A stretch of 5,714 bases of DNA from positions 1 through 5,714 of the forward strand of contig CAMVBO010000137.1 in the NCBI GenBank assembly GCA_947165745.1, in the 5' to 3' direction. Within the stretch, counting starts at the first letter, position 1, and each line of letters starts with the position of its first letter. A program made the translations under genes and the position numbers. The notes beneath the pieces were generated by a model. The model saw only the letters and a program-made list of their open reading frames with translations, ran no database searches and had not been told where the DNA came from. Source of the stretch: an uncultured Clostridia bacterium. GTDB lineage: Bacteria; Bacillota_A; Clostridia; Christensenellales; Aristaeellaceae. Shown here in pieces: positions 1 through 5,714 of this stretch.

Positions 1-8
1 ACACAATG

Positions 9-51
9 GAATCGCAGGGGCGGTGTGGCCGAATACCCGCCCCTGCGATTC
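9..51 (-). terminator. Probable terminator hairpin after glf
   Basis: This is a perfect inverted repeat with 15-base arms (9-23 and 37-51) around a 13-base loop. The stem is very GC-rich (AATCGCAGGGGCGG and its complement). It starts 17 bases after the glf stop codon, where an intrinsic terminator would sit. On the minus strand the bases after the stem (CATTGTGT) make only a weak T tract. On the plus strand the stem is followed by TGTATCTTT, so it could also stop a convergent transcript entering from outside the window. The fold is seen in the sequence; the terminator role is inferred from position. Confidence 0.6.
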
Positions 52-67
52 TGTATCTTTCAAGCTA

Positions 68-1177
68 TCACAGCTCTTTCTCCGCCAGCGCCAGCGCGGC
101 GGCGACGGTCTGGTCCATGTCATAGTACTTGTACTCGCCCAGCCGGCCGCCGAAGATGACCTTGTTCTCGGCGTCGGCCAGCGCCTTGTACCGCTGATAC
201 AGCGCGCCGTTCTTCCTGTCGTTCACGGGATAGTAGGGCTCATCCCCGGGCTTCCATTCGCTGGAATACTCCCGGCTGATGACGGTCTTTGGCAAATCGT
301 TGCCGTCCGCGTCCTTGCCGAACTCAAACCACTTGTGCTCGATGATCCGCGTCCAAGGCGTTTCCCGGTCGGTGTAGTTCACGGCGGCGTTGCCCTGGAA
401 GTTGGGTATGTCCAACAATTCCGTCTCGAACCGCACCGAGCGATACTCCAGTGTGCCCAGCCGATAGCCGAAGTAGGCGTCGATGGGCCCGGTGTAGACC
501 ACCTTATCCGCCAGCGCGTCCAGTGCCGCCCTGTTTTCAAAATAATCGCAGTTCAGCCGCACCTCGATGCCCTTCAACAGGTTTTCCACCAGCTTCGTAT
601 ATCCGCCGATGGGAATGCCCTGATAGAGCGCGTTGAAGTAGTTGTTGTCGTAGGTCAGCCGCACGGGCAGGCGCTTGATGATGAAGGCCGGCAGATCCCG
701 GCAGTCCCGGCCCCACTGCTTTTCGGTGTAGCCCTTCACCAGCTTTTCAAAGATGTCCCGGCCCACCAGGCTGACGGCCTGTTCCTCCAGGTTCCTGGGC
801 TCGCCGGTGATCTCGGCACGCTGCGCGTCGATCTTCGCCCTGGCCTCTTCCGGCGTCACCACGCCCCACATCTTATTGAACGTGTACATATTGAAGGGCA
901 GCGAATAAAGCTCGCCCCTGTAGTTGGCCACGGGGCTGTTTGTGAAGCGGTTGAAGTCGGCAAAGCGGGTCACATAGTCCCAGACCTTCTTATCGTTGGT
1001 GTGGAAGATGTGGGCGCCGTACACGTGCACATGGATGCCCTCCACGTCCTCGGTGTAGACGTTGCCCGCGATGTTGCCCCGCCGATCGATCACCAGCACC
1101 TTCTTGCCGGCGTCCGCCGCCTGGCGGGCAAAGGTCGCGCCGAACAGGCCGGAGCCGACGATGAGATAGTCGTACAT
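68..1177 (-). CDS. glf: UDP-galactopyranose mutase
   Basis: This flavoenzyme interconverts UDP-galactopyranose and UDP-galactofuranose in the cytoplasm, supplying the precursor for galactofuranose in surface polysaccharides. The 369-residue product is full length for the bacterial family. It opens with an FAD-binding Rossmann fold (GSGLFG at 8-13, acidic D31 ending the second strand). Family signatures follow: VYGAHIFHTN (52-61), the YRGELYSLPFN stretch (86-96), TEKQWG (151-156, with the active-site tryptophan W155), PVRLTYDNNYF (171-181, with R173), YTGPIDAYFGY (228-238), YYPV (315-318) and the C-terminal GGRLGEYKYYDMDQ (343-356). The ATG at 1175-1177 has a GGGAGG site 7 bases upstream. A promoter and long hairpins separate it from the kinase gene upstream, so it is probably transcribed on its own. 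No glycosyltransferase or polysaccharide gene is adjacent within the window; what lies left of base 1 is unknown. I see no truncation or missing key residue. Confidence 0.97.
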   Translation of the reverse strand: MYDYLIVGSGLFGATFARQAADAGKKVLVIDRRGNIAGNVYTEDVEGIHVHVYGAHIFHTNDKKVWDYVTRFADFNRFTNSPVANYRGELYSLPFNMYTFNKMWGVVTPEEARAKIDAQRAEITGEPRNLEEQAVSLVGRDIFEKLVKGYTEKQWGRDCRDLPAFIIKRLPVRLTYDNNYFNALYQGIPIGGYTKLVENLLKGIEVRLNCDYFENRAALDALADKVVYTGPIDAYFGYRLGTLEYRSVRFETELLDIPNFQGNAAVNYTDRETPWTRIIEHKWFEFGKDADGNDLPKTVISREYSSEWKPGDEPYYPVNDRKNGALYQRYKALADAENKVIFGGRLGEYKYYDMDQTVAAALALAEKEL

Positions 1178-1184
1178 TTCAAAT

Positions 1185-1190
1185 CCTCCC
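1185..1190 (-). promoter_or_regulatory. Ribosome binding site of glf
   Basis: GGGAGG lies 7 bases before the ATG. It supports the start that begins directly with the FAD-binding strand (MYDYLIVGSG), with no extra N-terminal residues. Confidence 0.8.
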
Positions 1191-1258
1191 GGATCGTCGT
1201 CTGTTCAATATTCTTTCTTCCGCTTGATACGGCCCCGCAGAACAGCGCCGCTTTTGAA

Positions 1259-1287
1259 AGCGTACCATAGAAGGGATGGAAAGTCAA
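1259..1287 (-). promoter_or_regulatory. Candidate sigma-A type promoter for glf
   Basis: On the minus strand, TTGACT (1282-1287, five of six bases of the -35 consensus) is followed by a 17-base spacer and TACGCT (1259-1264, three of six of the -10 consensus). TG precedes the -10 with one base between (TGGTACGCT), giving an extended -10 element that can make up for a weak hexamer. Transcription would start near 1252, leaving an untranslated leader of about 75 bases. Its position just after the large hairpins supports glf being an independent unit. The motifs are visible; activity is inferred. Confidence 0.6.
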
Positions 1288-1295
1288 CAGACTGG

Positions 1296-1387
1296 AGGCC
1301 GTTGAGAAAGCCCGCAAGCGCAGAAATCCCTTCCGCACGGGCGGTATTCCAAGGGATTTCTGCGTTTGCGGGCTTTGTCAGCGGTCT
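1296..1387. repeat. Long near-perfect inverted repeat between kinase gene and glf
   Basis: The core arms are 1307-1332 and 1351-1376: 26 bases each, one mismatch, separated by an 18-base loop. Pairing extends outward to 1296 and 1387, giving arms of about 37 bases. Read as plus-strand RNA, the only non-paired position is G1306 against G1377. The other three imperfections (1298/1385, 1302/1381, 1318/1365) become G-U wobbles; in minus-strand RNA they would be A-C mismatches. The loop holds a small nested stem (CCGC at 1333-1336, GCGG at 1341-1344). It is much longer than an ordinary intrinsic terminator and has no good T tract. It may be a dispersed palindromic element (REP or MITE-like) or a strong transcript end. 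I see no second copy in the window. Confidence 0.85.
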
Positions 1388-1388
1388 G

Positions 1389-1410
1389 AGGCCGCGTGCA
1401 GGCGCGGCCT
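1389..1410 (-). terminator. GC-rich hairpin just after the kinase gene
   Basis: This is a perfect 8-base stem (AGGCCGCG at 1389-1396, CGCGGCCT at 1403-1410) with a 6-base loop, starting 12 bases after the kinase stop codon. It lacks a T tract and lies one base from the much larger inverted repeat. Together the two structures probably mark the 3' end of the ybbR-to-kinase transcript, by termination or by protecting the mRNA end. The stem is seen; the role is inferred. Confidence 0.4.
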
Positions 1411-1422
1411 GTGGGATATGCG

Positions 1423-3027
1423 TTACAGCCTGACGCACTCCACGGCGGCCTTCTCGATGGGCAAGCCGGCGCTGTAGCGCTCGATGTAGGCGTCGAAGCT
1501 CTCCACGTCCGCCTTGTCCGGGCGCACGGTTTCGCCCAGCTTGCCGGCAAAGATGCGGTTCGCCAGATAGGCCTCCAGGGTCTCCCCTTTCGCCTTGTCC
1601 GCCATGTAGCCCGCCAGCAGCGCGATGCCCCATGCGCCGCCCTCGCCGGCGGTCTCCATCACGGCCACGGGCGCGTTCAACGCCGCCGCCATGATCCTCT
1701 GGCCCACGCCCCTGGTCTTGAACAGGCCGCCGTGGCCCAGGATCTGGTCCACCTTGACGTTCTCCTCGTCGATCAGTATGTTCATGCCGATCTTCAGTGT
1801 CGCCAGCGCGGCGTAGAGGTGCGTGCGCATGAAATTGGCCAGCGTAAAGCGGCTGTCGGGCGTGCGGACGAACAGGGGCCGCCCTTCCTCAAAGCCGGTG
1901 ATGCTCTCGCCGGAGAAGTAGTTGTAGGCCAGCAGGCCGCCCAGATCGGCGTCCGCCTCCAGCGCCTTTCGATACAGGGTGCCGAACAGCTGGTTGGCGT
2001 CGGGATGGATGCCCATGGCCTCCGCGAATTCGCCGAACAGCTTGACCCAGGCGTTCAGGTCGCTGGTGCAGTTGTTGCAGTGCACCATGGCCACGGGCTT
2101 GCCGGAAGGCGTGGTGACCATGTCGATCTCCGGATGAACCTTTTTAAGGGCCTCGTCCAACACGATCATCGCGAACACGGAGGTGCCCGCGCTGACGTTG
2201 CCGGTGCGCACGGTCACGCTGTTGGTGGCCACCATGCCGGTGCCCGCGTCGCCTTCGGGCGGGCAGAGCGGCGCGCCCGCTTCCAGCTGGCCGCTGACAT
2301 CCAGCAGCTTCGCGCCCGCCTCGGTGAGCCTGCCGGCGCTCTCGCCCGCCACCAGCACCTTGGGCAGGATGTCCCGCAGCTTCCAGGGGAAGCCCTTGTC
2401 CGCGATCAGCGCGTCAAAGCTGTCGATCATGGCGGCATCGTAGTCGTTGGCATTGCTGTCGATGGGGAACATGCCGGAGGCTTCGCCCACGCCCAGCACC
2501 TTTTCACCGGTCAACTGCCAGTGGATATAGCCAGCCAGCGTGGTCAGAAAGCGGATTTGCGGCACGTGCTCCTCACCGTTCAGGATGGCCTGATAGAGGT
2601 GCGCGATGCTCCAGCGCTGGGGAATGTTGAAGTTCAGCCGCTCGGTCAGGGCCTCGGCCGCGGGGCCGGTGATGGTGTTGCGCCAAGTGCGGAAGGGCAC
2701 CAGCTGCCTGCCGTCGCCGTCAAAGGGAATGTAGCCGTGCATCATGGCGCTGAAGCCGATGGCGGCAAGCTGCCTGACCGTCGCGCCGTACTGGGCTTTG
2801 ACATCCTCCAGCAGCCTTGCATAGCAATCCTGCAGGCCCGCCCAGGCGTCCTTCAGATCATAGGTCCAGATGTTGTTCACCAGCTGGTTTTCCCAGTCGT
2901 GCGCGCCCTGGGCGATGGGGTTGCCCTCGGGATCCGTCAGCACGGCCTTGATGCGGGTCGAGCCAAATTCCACGCCCAGGCGGGCCTTGCCGGTCTCGAT
3001 GATCGTGCGAATGTCCTTCGTGCTCAT
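1423..3027 (-). CDS. FGGY-family carbohydrate kinase, substrate unknown
   Basis: This is a cytoplasmic ATP-dependent sugar kinase of the xylulokinase/ribulokinase/fuculokinase superfamily (COG1070-like); 534 residues is a normal full length. The N-terminal ATPase-fold domain starts with the phosphate-1 motif [14 protein letters not shown] (17-30), in which glutamate (E20) replaces the usual aspartate of the LGxDxGT pattern. [13 protein letters not shown] (91-103) and the RTWRN segment (113-117) follow. The C-terminal domain has EGDAGTG (258-264), where D260 is the likely catalytic base, the phosphate-2 motif [14 protein letters not shown] (274-287), GHGGLFKT (431-438) and the adenosine motif [14 protein letters not shown] (461-474). 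The ATG at 3025-3027 has AGGAGG 8 bases upstream. It lies 19 bases after the alcohol dehydrogenase gene, in the same probable operon. No isomerase, aldolase, epimerase or transporter gene in the window shows which sugar is phosphorylated; pentuloses and 6-deoxyhexuloses are plausible. The family is certain, the substrate is not. Confidence 0.93.
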   Translation of the reverse strand: MSTKDIRTIIETGKARLGVEFGSTRIKAVLTDPEGNPIAQGAHDWENQLVNNIWTYDLKDAWAGLQDCYARLLEDVKAQYGATVRQLAAIGFSAMMHGYIPFDGDGRQLVPFRTWRNTITGPAAEALTERLNFNIPQRWSIAHLYQAILNGEEHVPQIRFLTTLAGYIHWQLTGEKVLGVGEASGMFPIDSNANDYDAAMIDSFDALIADKGFPWKLRDILPKVLVAGESAGRLTEAGAKLLDVSGQLEAGAPLCPPEGDAGTGMVATNSVTVRTGNVSAGTSVFAMIVLDEALKKVHPEIDMVTTPSGKPVAMVHCNNCTSDLNAWVKLFGEFAEAMGIHPDANQLFGTLYRKALEADADLGGLLAYNYFSGESITGFEEGRPLFVRTPDSRFTLANFMRTHLYAALATLKIGMNILIDEENVKVDQILGHGGLFKTRGVGQRIMAAALNAPVAVMETAGEGGAWGIALLAGYMADKAKGETLEAYLANRIFAGKLGETVRPDKADVESFDAYIERYSAGLPIEKAAVECVRL

Positions 3028-3035
3028 GGTGGTAG

Positions 3036-3041
3036 CCTCCT
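3036..3041 (-). promoter_or_regulatory. Ribosome binding site of the kinase gene
   Basis: A full AGGAGG lies 8 bases before the kinase ATG, inside the 19-base gap after the dehydrogenase stop. It fixes the start at MSTKDIRT. An ATG directly after the dehydrogenase TAA (3044-3046) is in another frame, has no such site and opens only a short out-of-frame reading frame. Confidence 0.8.
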
Positions 3042-3046
3042 GTCAT

Positions 3047-4225
3047 TTATCTGTCTGCGATGCGCAGAATCGACTCGATATCAGCCGGGGTCATGGGAAA
3101 CACGCCGCCGGTGGTGCCGTCGGAATTGGTCTTTTTCGTATGGGCCGCAAGGGCGGGGATATCGGCGTCTTCGATGCCCAGCGCCCTGAGCGTCAGCGGC
3201 ATGTCAATCTCCCTGAGGAAGGCCTCGTGGGCCTCGATGCCCCGCAGCGCCGTCTCCTCGGGATGCTCAAAGTTCATCGCGCAGCCGTACACCCGCACGG
3301 CAAACTGGGCAAAGCGCATGACGTTCTTGTTCATGTGATAGCGCATCCAAGCCGGAAACACCACCGCAAGGCCCGCGCCGTGGGCCACGTCGTAGGCGGC
3401 GGACAGCTCGTGCTCGATCTGGTGGCTGCCCCAGTCCTGCCGGCGTCCGACGCCCAGCGTGTCGTTGTGAGCGATGGTGCCGGCCCACATCAGCTGGGCC
3501 TGGGCCTCGTAGTCGTCCGGGTGCTTCACGGCGATGCGCGCCGCGCGAATGACGGCGGCCATCGCGCCTTCGGCCATGCGGTCGATCAGGTCCACGTCCG
3601 TGGTGCTGGTAAAGTAGCGCTCCATGATGTGGGCCAGTATGTCCGTCGCGCCGCAGGCGATCTGATACGGCGGCAGCGTCATGGCCAGCTCCGGGTTCAT
3701 AATGGCGAATTTGCAGCGGTTCAGCTCCGTGCGCACGCCCCGCTTGGTCTTGGTCGCCTCCTTGGTAATCACGCAGCTGTTGGAGGATTCGCTGCCCGCC
3801 GCGGCCATGGTCAGCACCGCGCCCACGGGCAGGGAGTTCTCCGGCTTGGCCTTGCCGCAGAAGAAATCCCAGAAATCGCCCGCGTATCGGACGCCGTGGG
3901 CGATGGCCTTGGACGAGTCGATGGACGAGCCGCCACCGACGGCCAGTATGAAGTCCACGCCCTCCCTGCGGGCCAGCTCGATGCCCCGATACACCAGCGT
4001 GTCCCTCGGGTTGGGCTGCGCGCCGCCAAGGGTGACGTATTCGACCCCGGCGGATTCCAGCGAACGACACACGCGGCCGATCAGCCCAGAGCGCACGGCG
4101 GAGCCGCCGCCGTAGTGGATCAATACCTTCGTGCCGCCAAAGTCGCGCACCTGCTCCCCCGCCTGGTTTTCCGCGCCGCGCCCGAACACAAAGCGCGTGG
4201 GCACGCAATGGGTGAAGTTTTGCAT
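3047..4225 (-). CDS. Iron-containing alcohol dehydrogenase, YqhD/BDH type
   Basis: This is a cytoplasmic group III metal-dependent alcohol dehydrogenase, of the family that includes E. coli YqhD and clostridial butanol dehydrogenases, which mostly reduce aldehydes with NAD(P)H. From the ATG at 4223-4225 it has 392 residues, close to the 387 of YqhD. It shows the cofactor turn HYGGGSAVRSG (37-47), the family signature GGGSSIDSSK (97-106) and TMAAAGSESSNSCVIT (139-154). The metal ligands are D195 and H199 in CGATDILAH (191-199), H268 in WGSHQIEHELSA (265-276) and H282 in YDVAHGAG (278-285). These match the YqhD set D194, H198, H267, H281 shifted by one. A longer reading frame to 4306 exists but would overlap the upstream gene by 71 bases. 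The chosen ATG gives the usual family N-terminus (MQNFTHCVPTRFVFG) and has a ribosome site 6 bases away. It may reduce a sugar-derived aldehyde given the kinase next door; that is inference. NADH versus NADPH preference cannot be settled here. Confidence 0.94.
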   Translation of the reverse strand: MQNFTHCVPTRFVFGRGAENQAGEQVRDFGGTKVLIHYGGGSAVRSGLIGRVCRSLESAGVEYVTLGGAQPNPRDTLVYRGIELARREGVDFILAVGGGSSIDSSKAIAHGVRYAGDFWDFFCGKAKPENSLPVGAVLTMAAAGSESSNSCVITKEATKTKRGVRTELNRCKFAIMNPELAMTLPPYQIACGATDILAHIMERYFTSTTDVDLIDRMAEGAMAAVIRAARIAVKHPDDYEAQAQLMWAGTIAHNDTLGVGRRQDWGSHQIEHELSAAYDVAHGAGLAVVFPAWMRYHMNKNVMRFAQFAVRVYGCAMNFEHPEETALRGIEAHEAFLREIDMPLTLRALGIEDADIPALAAHTKKTNSDGTTGGVFPMTPADIESILRIADR

Positions 4226-4231
4226 GGGTAT

Positions 4232-4238
4232 TCCCTTA
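4232..4238 (-). promoter_or_regulatory. Ribosome binding site of the dehydrogenase, overlapping a stop codon
   Basis: TAAGGGA lies 6 bases before the ATG at 4223-4225. Its first three bases are the stop codon of the upstream membrane-protein gene. Ribosomes ending on that gene stop directly over the next initiation site, which favours re-initiation and coupled translation. It also decides the start against the longer upstream option. Confidence 0.7.
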
Positions 4239-4895
4239 TTCTTTGTTCTTTTCGCTGAATTCGTCCGCCACGGGCAGATTGGACAGGTTGAACACCTCGT
4301 CCTCATAGCGGTCGGAGACCTCCGGCTTGTTCAGCTTGCCGGCGAAGATGCTGTCCGGCTCATAGTCGCTGCGCTGCTTGGGCTTCTCGGGGCGCTGCAC
4401 AGCGGAAGGGCCGCTCTTGCGCTCCACGTGCCGTTCCACTTTCGCGCTGCGCCTGCGGCCGGGCTCCGGCTTTGCGGGACGTCTGCCGTTTTTCACCACG
4501 GCGCCCCTGGGCTTTTCTGCATCGCGGCGGTGCACGACGGTGCTGGCGACCACGTAATCGTGCTCGTCCCAGTTGCCGCTCAAATGGCGCTCCCAGTCGG
4601 GCGCCTTGTCCATGTCCGCGCTGGCGAAGAACTTTTCATCGTTGACGATCACGCGCTCCTTGCGGAACCACACCCAGTAGGGTCGCCAGCGGATCAGCCA
4701 CACCAGCCGGTCCATCACGACGCCCAGCACCAGAAAGAAGATCAGCAGCTTCAGCCAGTTGTGCGACAGCCAAACCAGCGGCGAACCGGCCGCGCTGCCC
4801 GCCAGGTTGAAGAGCCTCAGCACCCAGTTGGCCAGGCCCTTGAGCCAGCCCAGCATCAGGTCCACAAAGGCATTGGAATAATTACTGATGGTCAT
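4236..4895 (-). CDS. Single-span membrane protein of unknown function
   Basis: I do not recognise this 219-residue protein. The N-terminal part has an amphipathic, Leu/Trp-rich stretch (FVDLMLGWLKGLANWVLRLF, 10-29), then a clear hydrophobic span at about 46-68 (core LKLLIFFLVLGVVM, 48-61). An aromatic and basic segment follows immediately (RWRPYWVWFRKERV, 69-82). With the positive charges after the span, the C-terminal part is probably cytoplasmic. Residues 84-120 look foldable; 121-175 are rich in Arg, Lys and Pro (GRRRS at 146-150) and probably disordered. The tail is acidic (DRYEDEVFNLSNLPVADEF, 195-213). No catalytic motif is visible. The gene starts 17 bases after ybbR and ends 10 bases before the dehydrogenase ATG, with ribosome sites overlapping stops on both sides, so it is probably made together with YbbR. 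A scaffold or partner role at the membrane with YbbR is possible but unproven. Confidence 0.8.
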   Translation of the reverse strand: MTISNYSNAFVDLMLGWLKGLANWVLRLFNLAGSAAGSPLVWLSHNWLKLLIFFLVLGVVMDRLVWLIRWRPYWVWFRKERVIVNDEKFFASADMDKAPDWERHLSGNWDEHDYVVASTVVHRRDAEKPRGAVVKNGRRPAKPEPGRRRSAKVERHVERKSGPSAVQRPEKPKQRSDYEPDSIFAGKLNKPEVSDRYEDEVFNLSNLPVADEFSEKNKE

Positions 4896-4908
4896 ATATA
4901 AAGGTTTT

Positions 4909-4915
4909 CCTCCTA
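4909..4915 (-). promoter_or_regulatory. Ribosome binding site of the membrane-protein gene, overlapping the ybbR stop
   Basis: TAGGAGG contains the ybbR stop codon TAG (4913-4915) and a strong GGAGG. The distance from GGAGG to the ATG at 4893-4895 is 13 bases, longer than the usual 5 to 9, and the spacer is A/T-rich (AAAACCTTTATAT). No closer in-frame start is apparent, so the long spacer seems real and may tune expression relative to ybbR. Confidence 0.6.
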
Positions 4916-5714
4916 CTCGGCGGAGCCGGTCCCTTCAGCGCTGACATCCGTCAGCGTCACGGCGACAGCCTCGCTCTCAAAGGTCACGTCGGGATAGCGC
5001 TCCTCGTCCACCGTCGGGCTGAGCAGGTAATAACCCGCCCCATATCCCGCCAGGTCGACATTCACGGTCATGCCGCTCTGCTGCATCGACTCCACGATGC
5101 TCTTTGGGCCGGTGACATACACGCCCAGCGGCTCATAGCTGGCCACAAGGTTGTCGGCGGTGTTGCTGAACGCCACTTTTACGTCCTCCACATAGCCGGT
5201 GATCGTCTCCTCGACGATGTTCACGTTCACGTAAACCTGCTCGCTGGATACGTTCTTGAAGTCGGACAGCTGGGAGACCGCCGCCCGCGCCGCAAAGCTC
5301 TGGCTGACGCCATTGACGGGCACGGGATCGATCATCAGCTGGGTCAGGCTGTCCAGCAGTTCTTTGTCCGCCGCCACGATGGCGCTCTGGGGCTGAACGG
5401 TCACGGAATCCACGACGTAGCCCCGGGCAGGCTGGCCGGTGACCAGGCTGGCCACGTCGGTGGCGAAGGGAATCTCCCGGCAGGGATAGATGTCGACGCT
5501 CACGGAAATGGACGAGGTGGAGCGGTTCAGCATCGCCTGGGAAATCACGTTCCCCTCCTGGTCCAGCAGCTCAAAGGGCAGCACCTTCACGGTGGAGTTC
5601 TCCATGCCGGTCACGTCCACGCTCACCCGGGCGGAGGCGATGCTCTGCACCACGGAGGCGGCGCCGGAGACCGTCACCGAATAGGGGTTCACGCGGCTGA
5701 CGTTGTACCAATAG
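4913..5714 (-). CDS. ybbR: YbbR-domain protein, 5' end outside window
   Basis: This is the C-terminal part (266 complete codons) of a YbbR-domain protein. In Firmicutes such proteins (YbbR, also called CdaR) are anchored to the membrane by one N-terminal span, have extracytoplasmic YbbR repeats and regulate the diadenylate cyclase CdaA. Counting from the valine codon at 5690-5692, three repeats are visible: about 1-70 (PYSVTVSGAASVVQSI...), 92-159 (YVVDSVTVQPQSAIV...) and 165-250 (YEPLGVYVTGPKSIVES...). Each has the pattern of a V-x-V-x-G/P strand, a short helix, then alternating beta strands. The frame stays open to the right edge and encodes YWYNVSR before that valine, so the GTG there is internal, not a start. 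The membrane anchor and any earlier repeat lie outside. The short tail (SAEGTGSAE) looks unstructured. By synteny in other Firmicutes cdaA may lie upstream; glmM, the usual next gene, does not follow directly. Confidence 0.88.
   Translation of the reverse strand, partial: YWYNVSRVNPYSVTVSGAASVVQSIASARVSVDVTGMENSTVKVLPFELLDQEGNVISQAMLNRSTSSISVSVDIYPCREIPFATDVASLVTGQPARGYVVDSVTVQPQSAIVAADKELLDSLTQLMIDPVPVNGVSQSFAARAAVSQLSDFKNVSSEQVYVNVNIVEETITGYVEDVKVAFSNTADNLVASYEPLGVYVTGPKSIVESMQQSGMTVNVDLAGYGAGYYLLSPTVDEERYPDVTFESEAVAVTLTDVSAEGTGSAE

Noticed and set aside
1296..1387. The long inverted repeat as one end of an insertion sequence
   Set aside because: No transposase gene or second terminal repeat lies in the window and the flanking genes are intact. 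A small non-coding palindromic element remains possible.
1205..1633. Minus-strand frames of 82, 88 and 142 codons running through the inverted repeat
   Set aside because: They are out of frame with the kinase or glf ends they overlap, have no ribosome site, and their sequence is largely the translated palindrome.
2858..3046. Short minus-strand frame starting right after the dehydrogenase stop, encoding a His-rich peptide ([16 protein letters not shown])
   Set aside because: It overlaps the kinase start in another frame, and the AGGAGG site lies inside it rather than upstream. The His-rich look is a frame-shifted reading of the kinase N-terminus.
1396..4258. Long plus-strand reading frames (up to 597 codons) across the kinase and dehydrogenase genes, and a 415-codon one across glf
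   Set aside because: They lie antisense to genes with complete family motifs. Their products are rich in His, Gln, Arg, Gly and Val with no recognisable domain, as expected for the opposite strand of GC-rich coding DNA.
4226..4306. Longer version of the alcohol dehydrogenase with 27 extra N-terminal residues
   Set aside because: It would overlap the membrane-protein gene by 71 bases, and the extra residues (MRTRCSTCPICPW...) do not fit the family. The internal ATG has the ribosome site.
5690..5692. GTG as the start of the ybbR gene
   Set aside because: The frame remains open upstream to the window edge and encodes residues that fit a preceding YbbR strand. The protein would also lack its membrane anchor if it began here.

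Overview
The window is a stretch of GC-rich bacterial chromosome with every supported gene on the minus strand. The codon choice, the strong GGAGG-type ribosome binding sites and a multi-domain YbbR protein point to a Firmicute, most likely a high-GC member of the Clostridia. That assignment is inference, because there is no rRNA or marker gene here.

Read in the direction of transcription (right to left), the window opens inside a ybbR-type gene that runs off the right edge. Next come a 219-residue single-span membrane protein of unknown function, a YqhD/BDH-type iron-containing alcohol dehydrogenase and an FGGY-family sugar kinase. The gaps between these four are 17, 10 and 19 bases, so they form one probable operon. 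At the first two junctions the ribosome binding site overlaps the stop codon of the gene before it, which suggests coupled translation.

The kinase is followed by a 245-base gap, the only sizeable one. In transcription order it holds a short GC-rich hairpin, a very long inverted repeat with arms of about 37 bases, and a good candidate promoter (TTGACT, 17-base spacer, TG-extended TACGCT). This promoter drives glf, UDP-galactopyranose mutase, which appears to be its own transcription unit. A second inverted repeat 17 bases after the glf stop probably acts as its terminator, at the left edge.

YbbR proteins usually lie between the diadenylate cyclase gene cdaA and glmM, so cdaA may lie just beyond the right edge. 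Here glmM does not follow directly: an unknown membrane protein takes its place, followed by a reductase and a sugar kinase. The reductase and kinase could handle a sugar or its aldehyde breakdown product, but no substrate can be read from the sequence. Glf supplies UDP-galactofuranose for surface polysaccharides. The items most worth a second look are the long inverted repeat and the unknown membrane protein coupled to YbbR. I found no CRISPR array, tRNA, rRNA or transposase gene.
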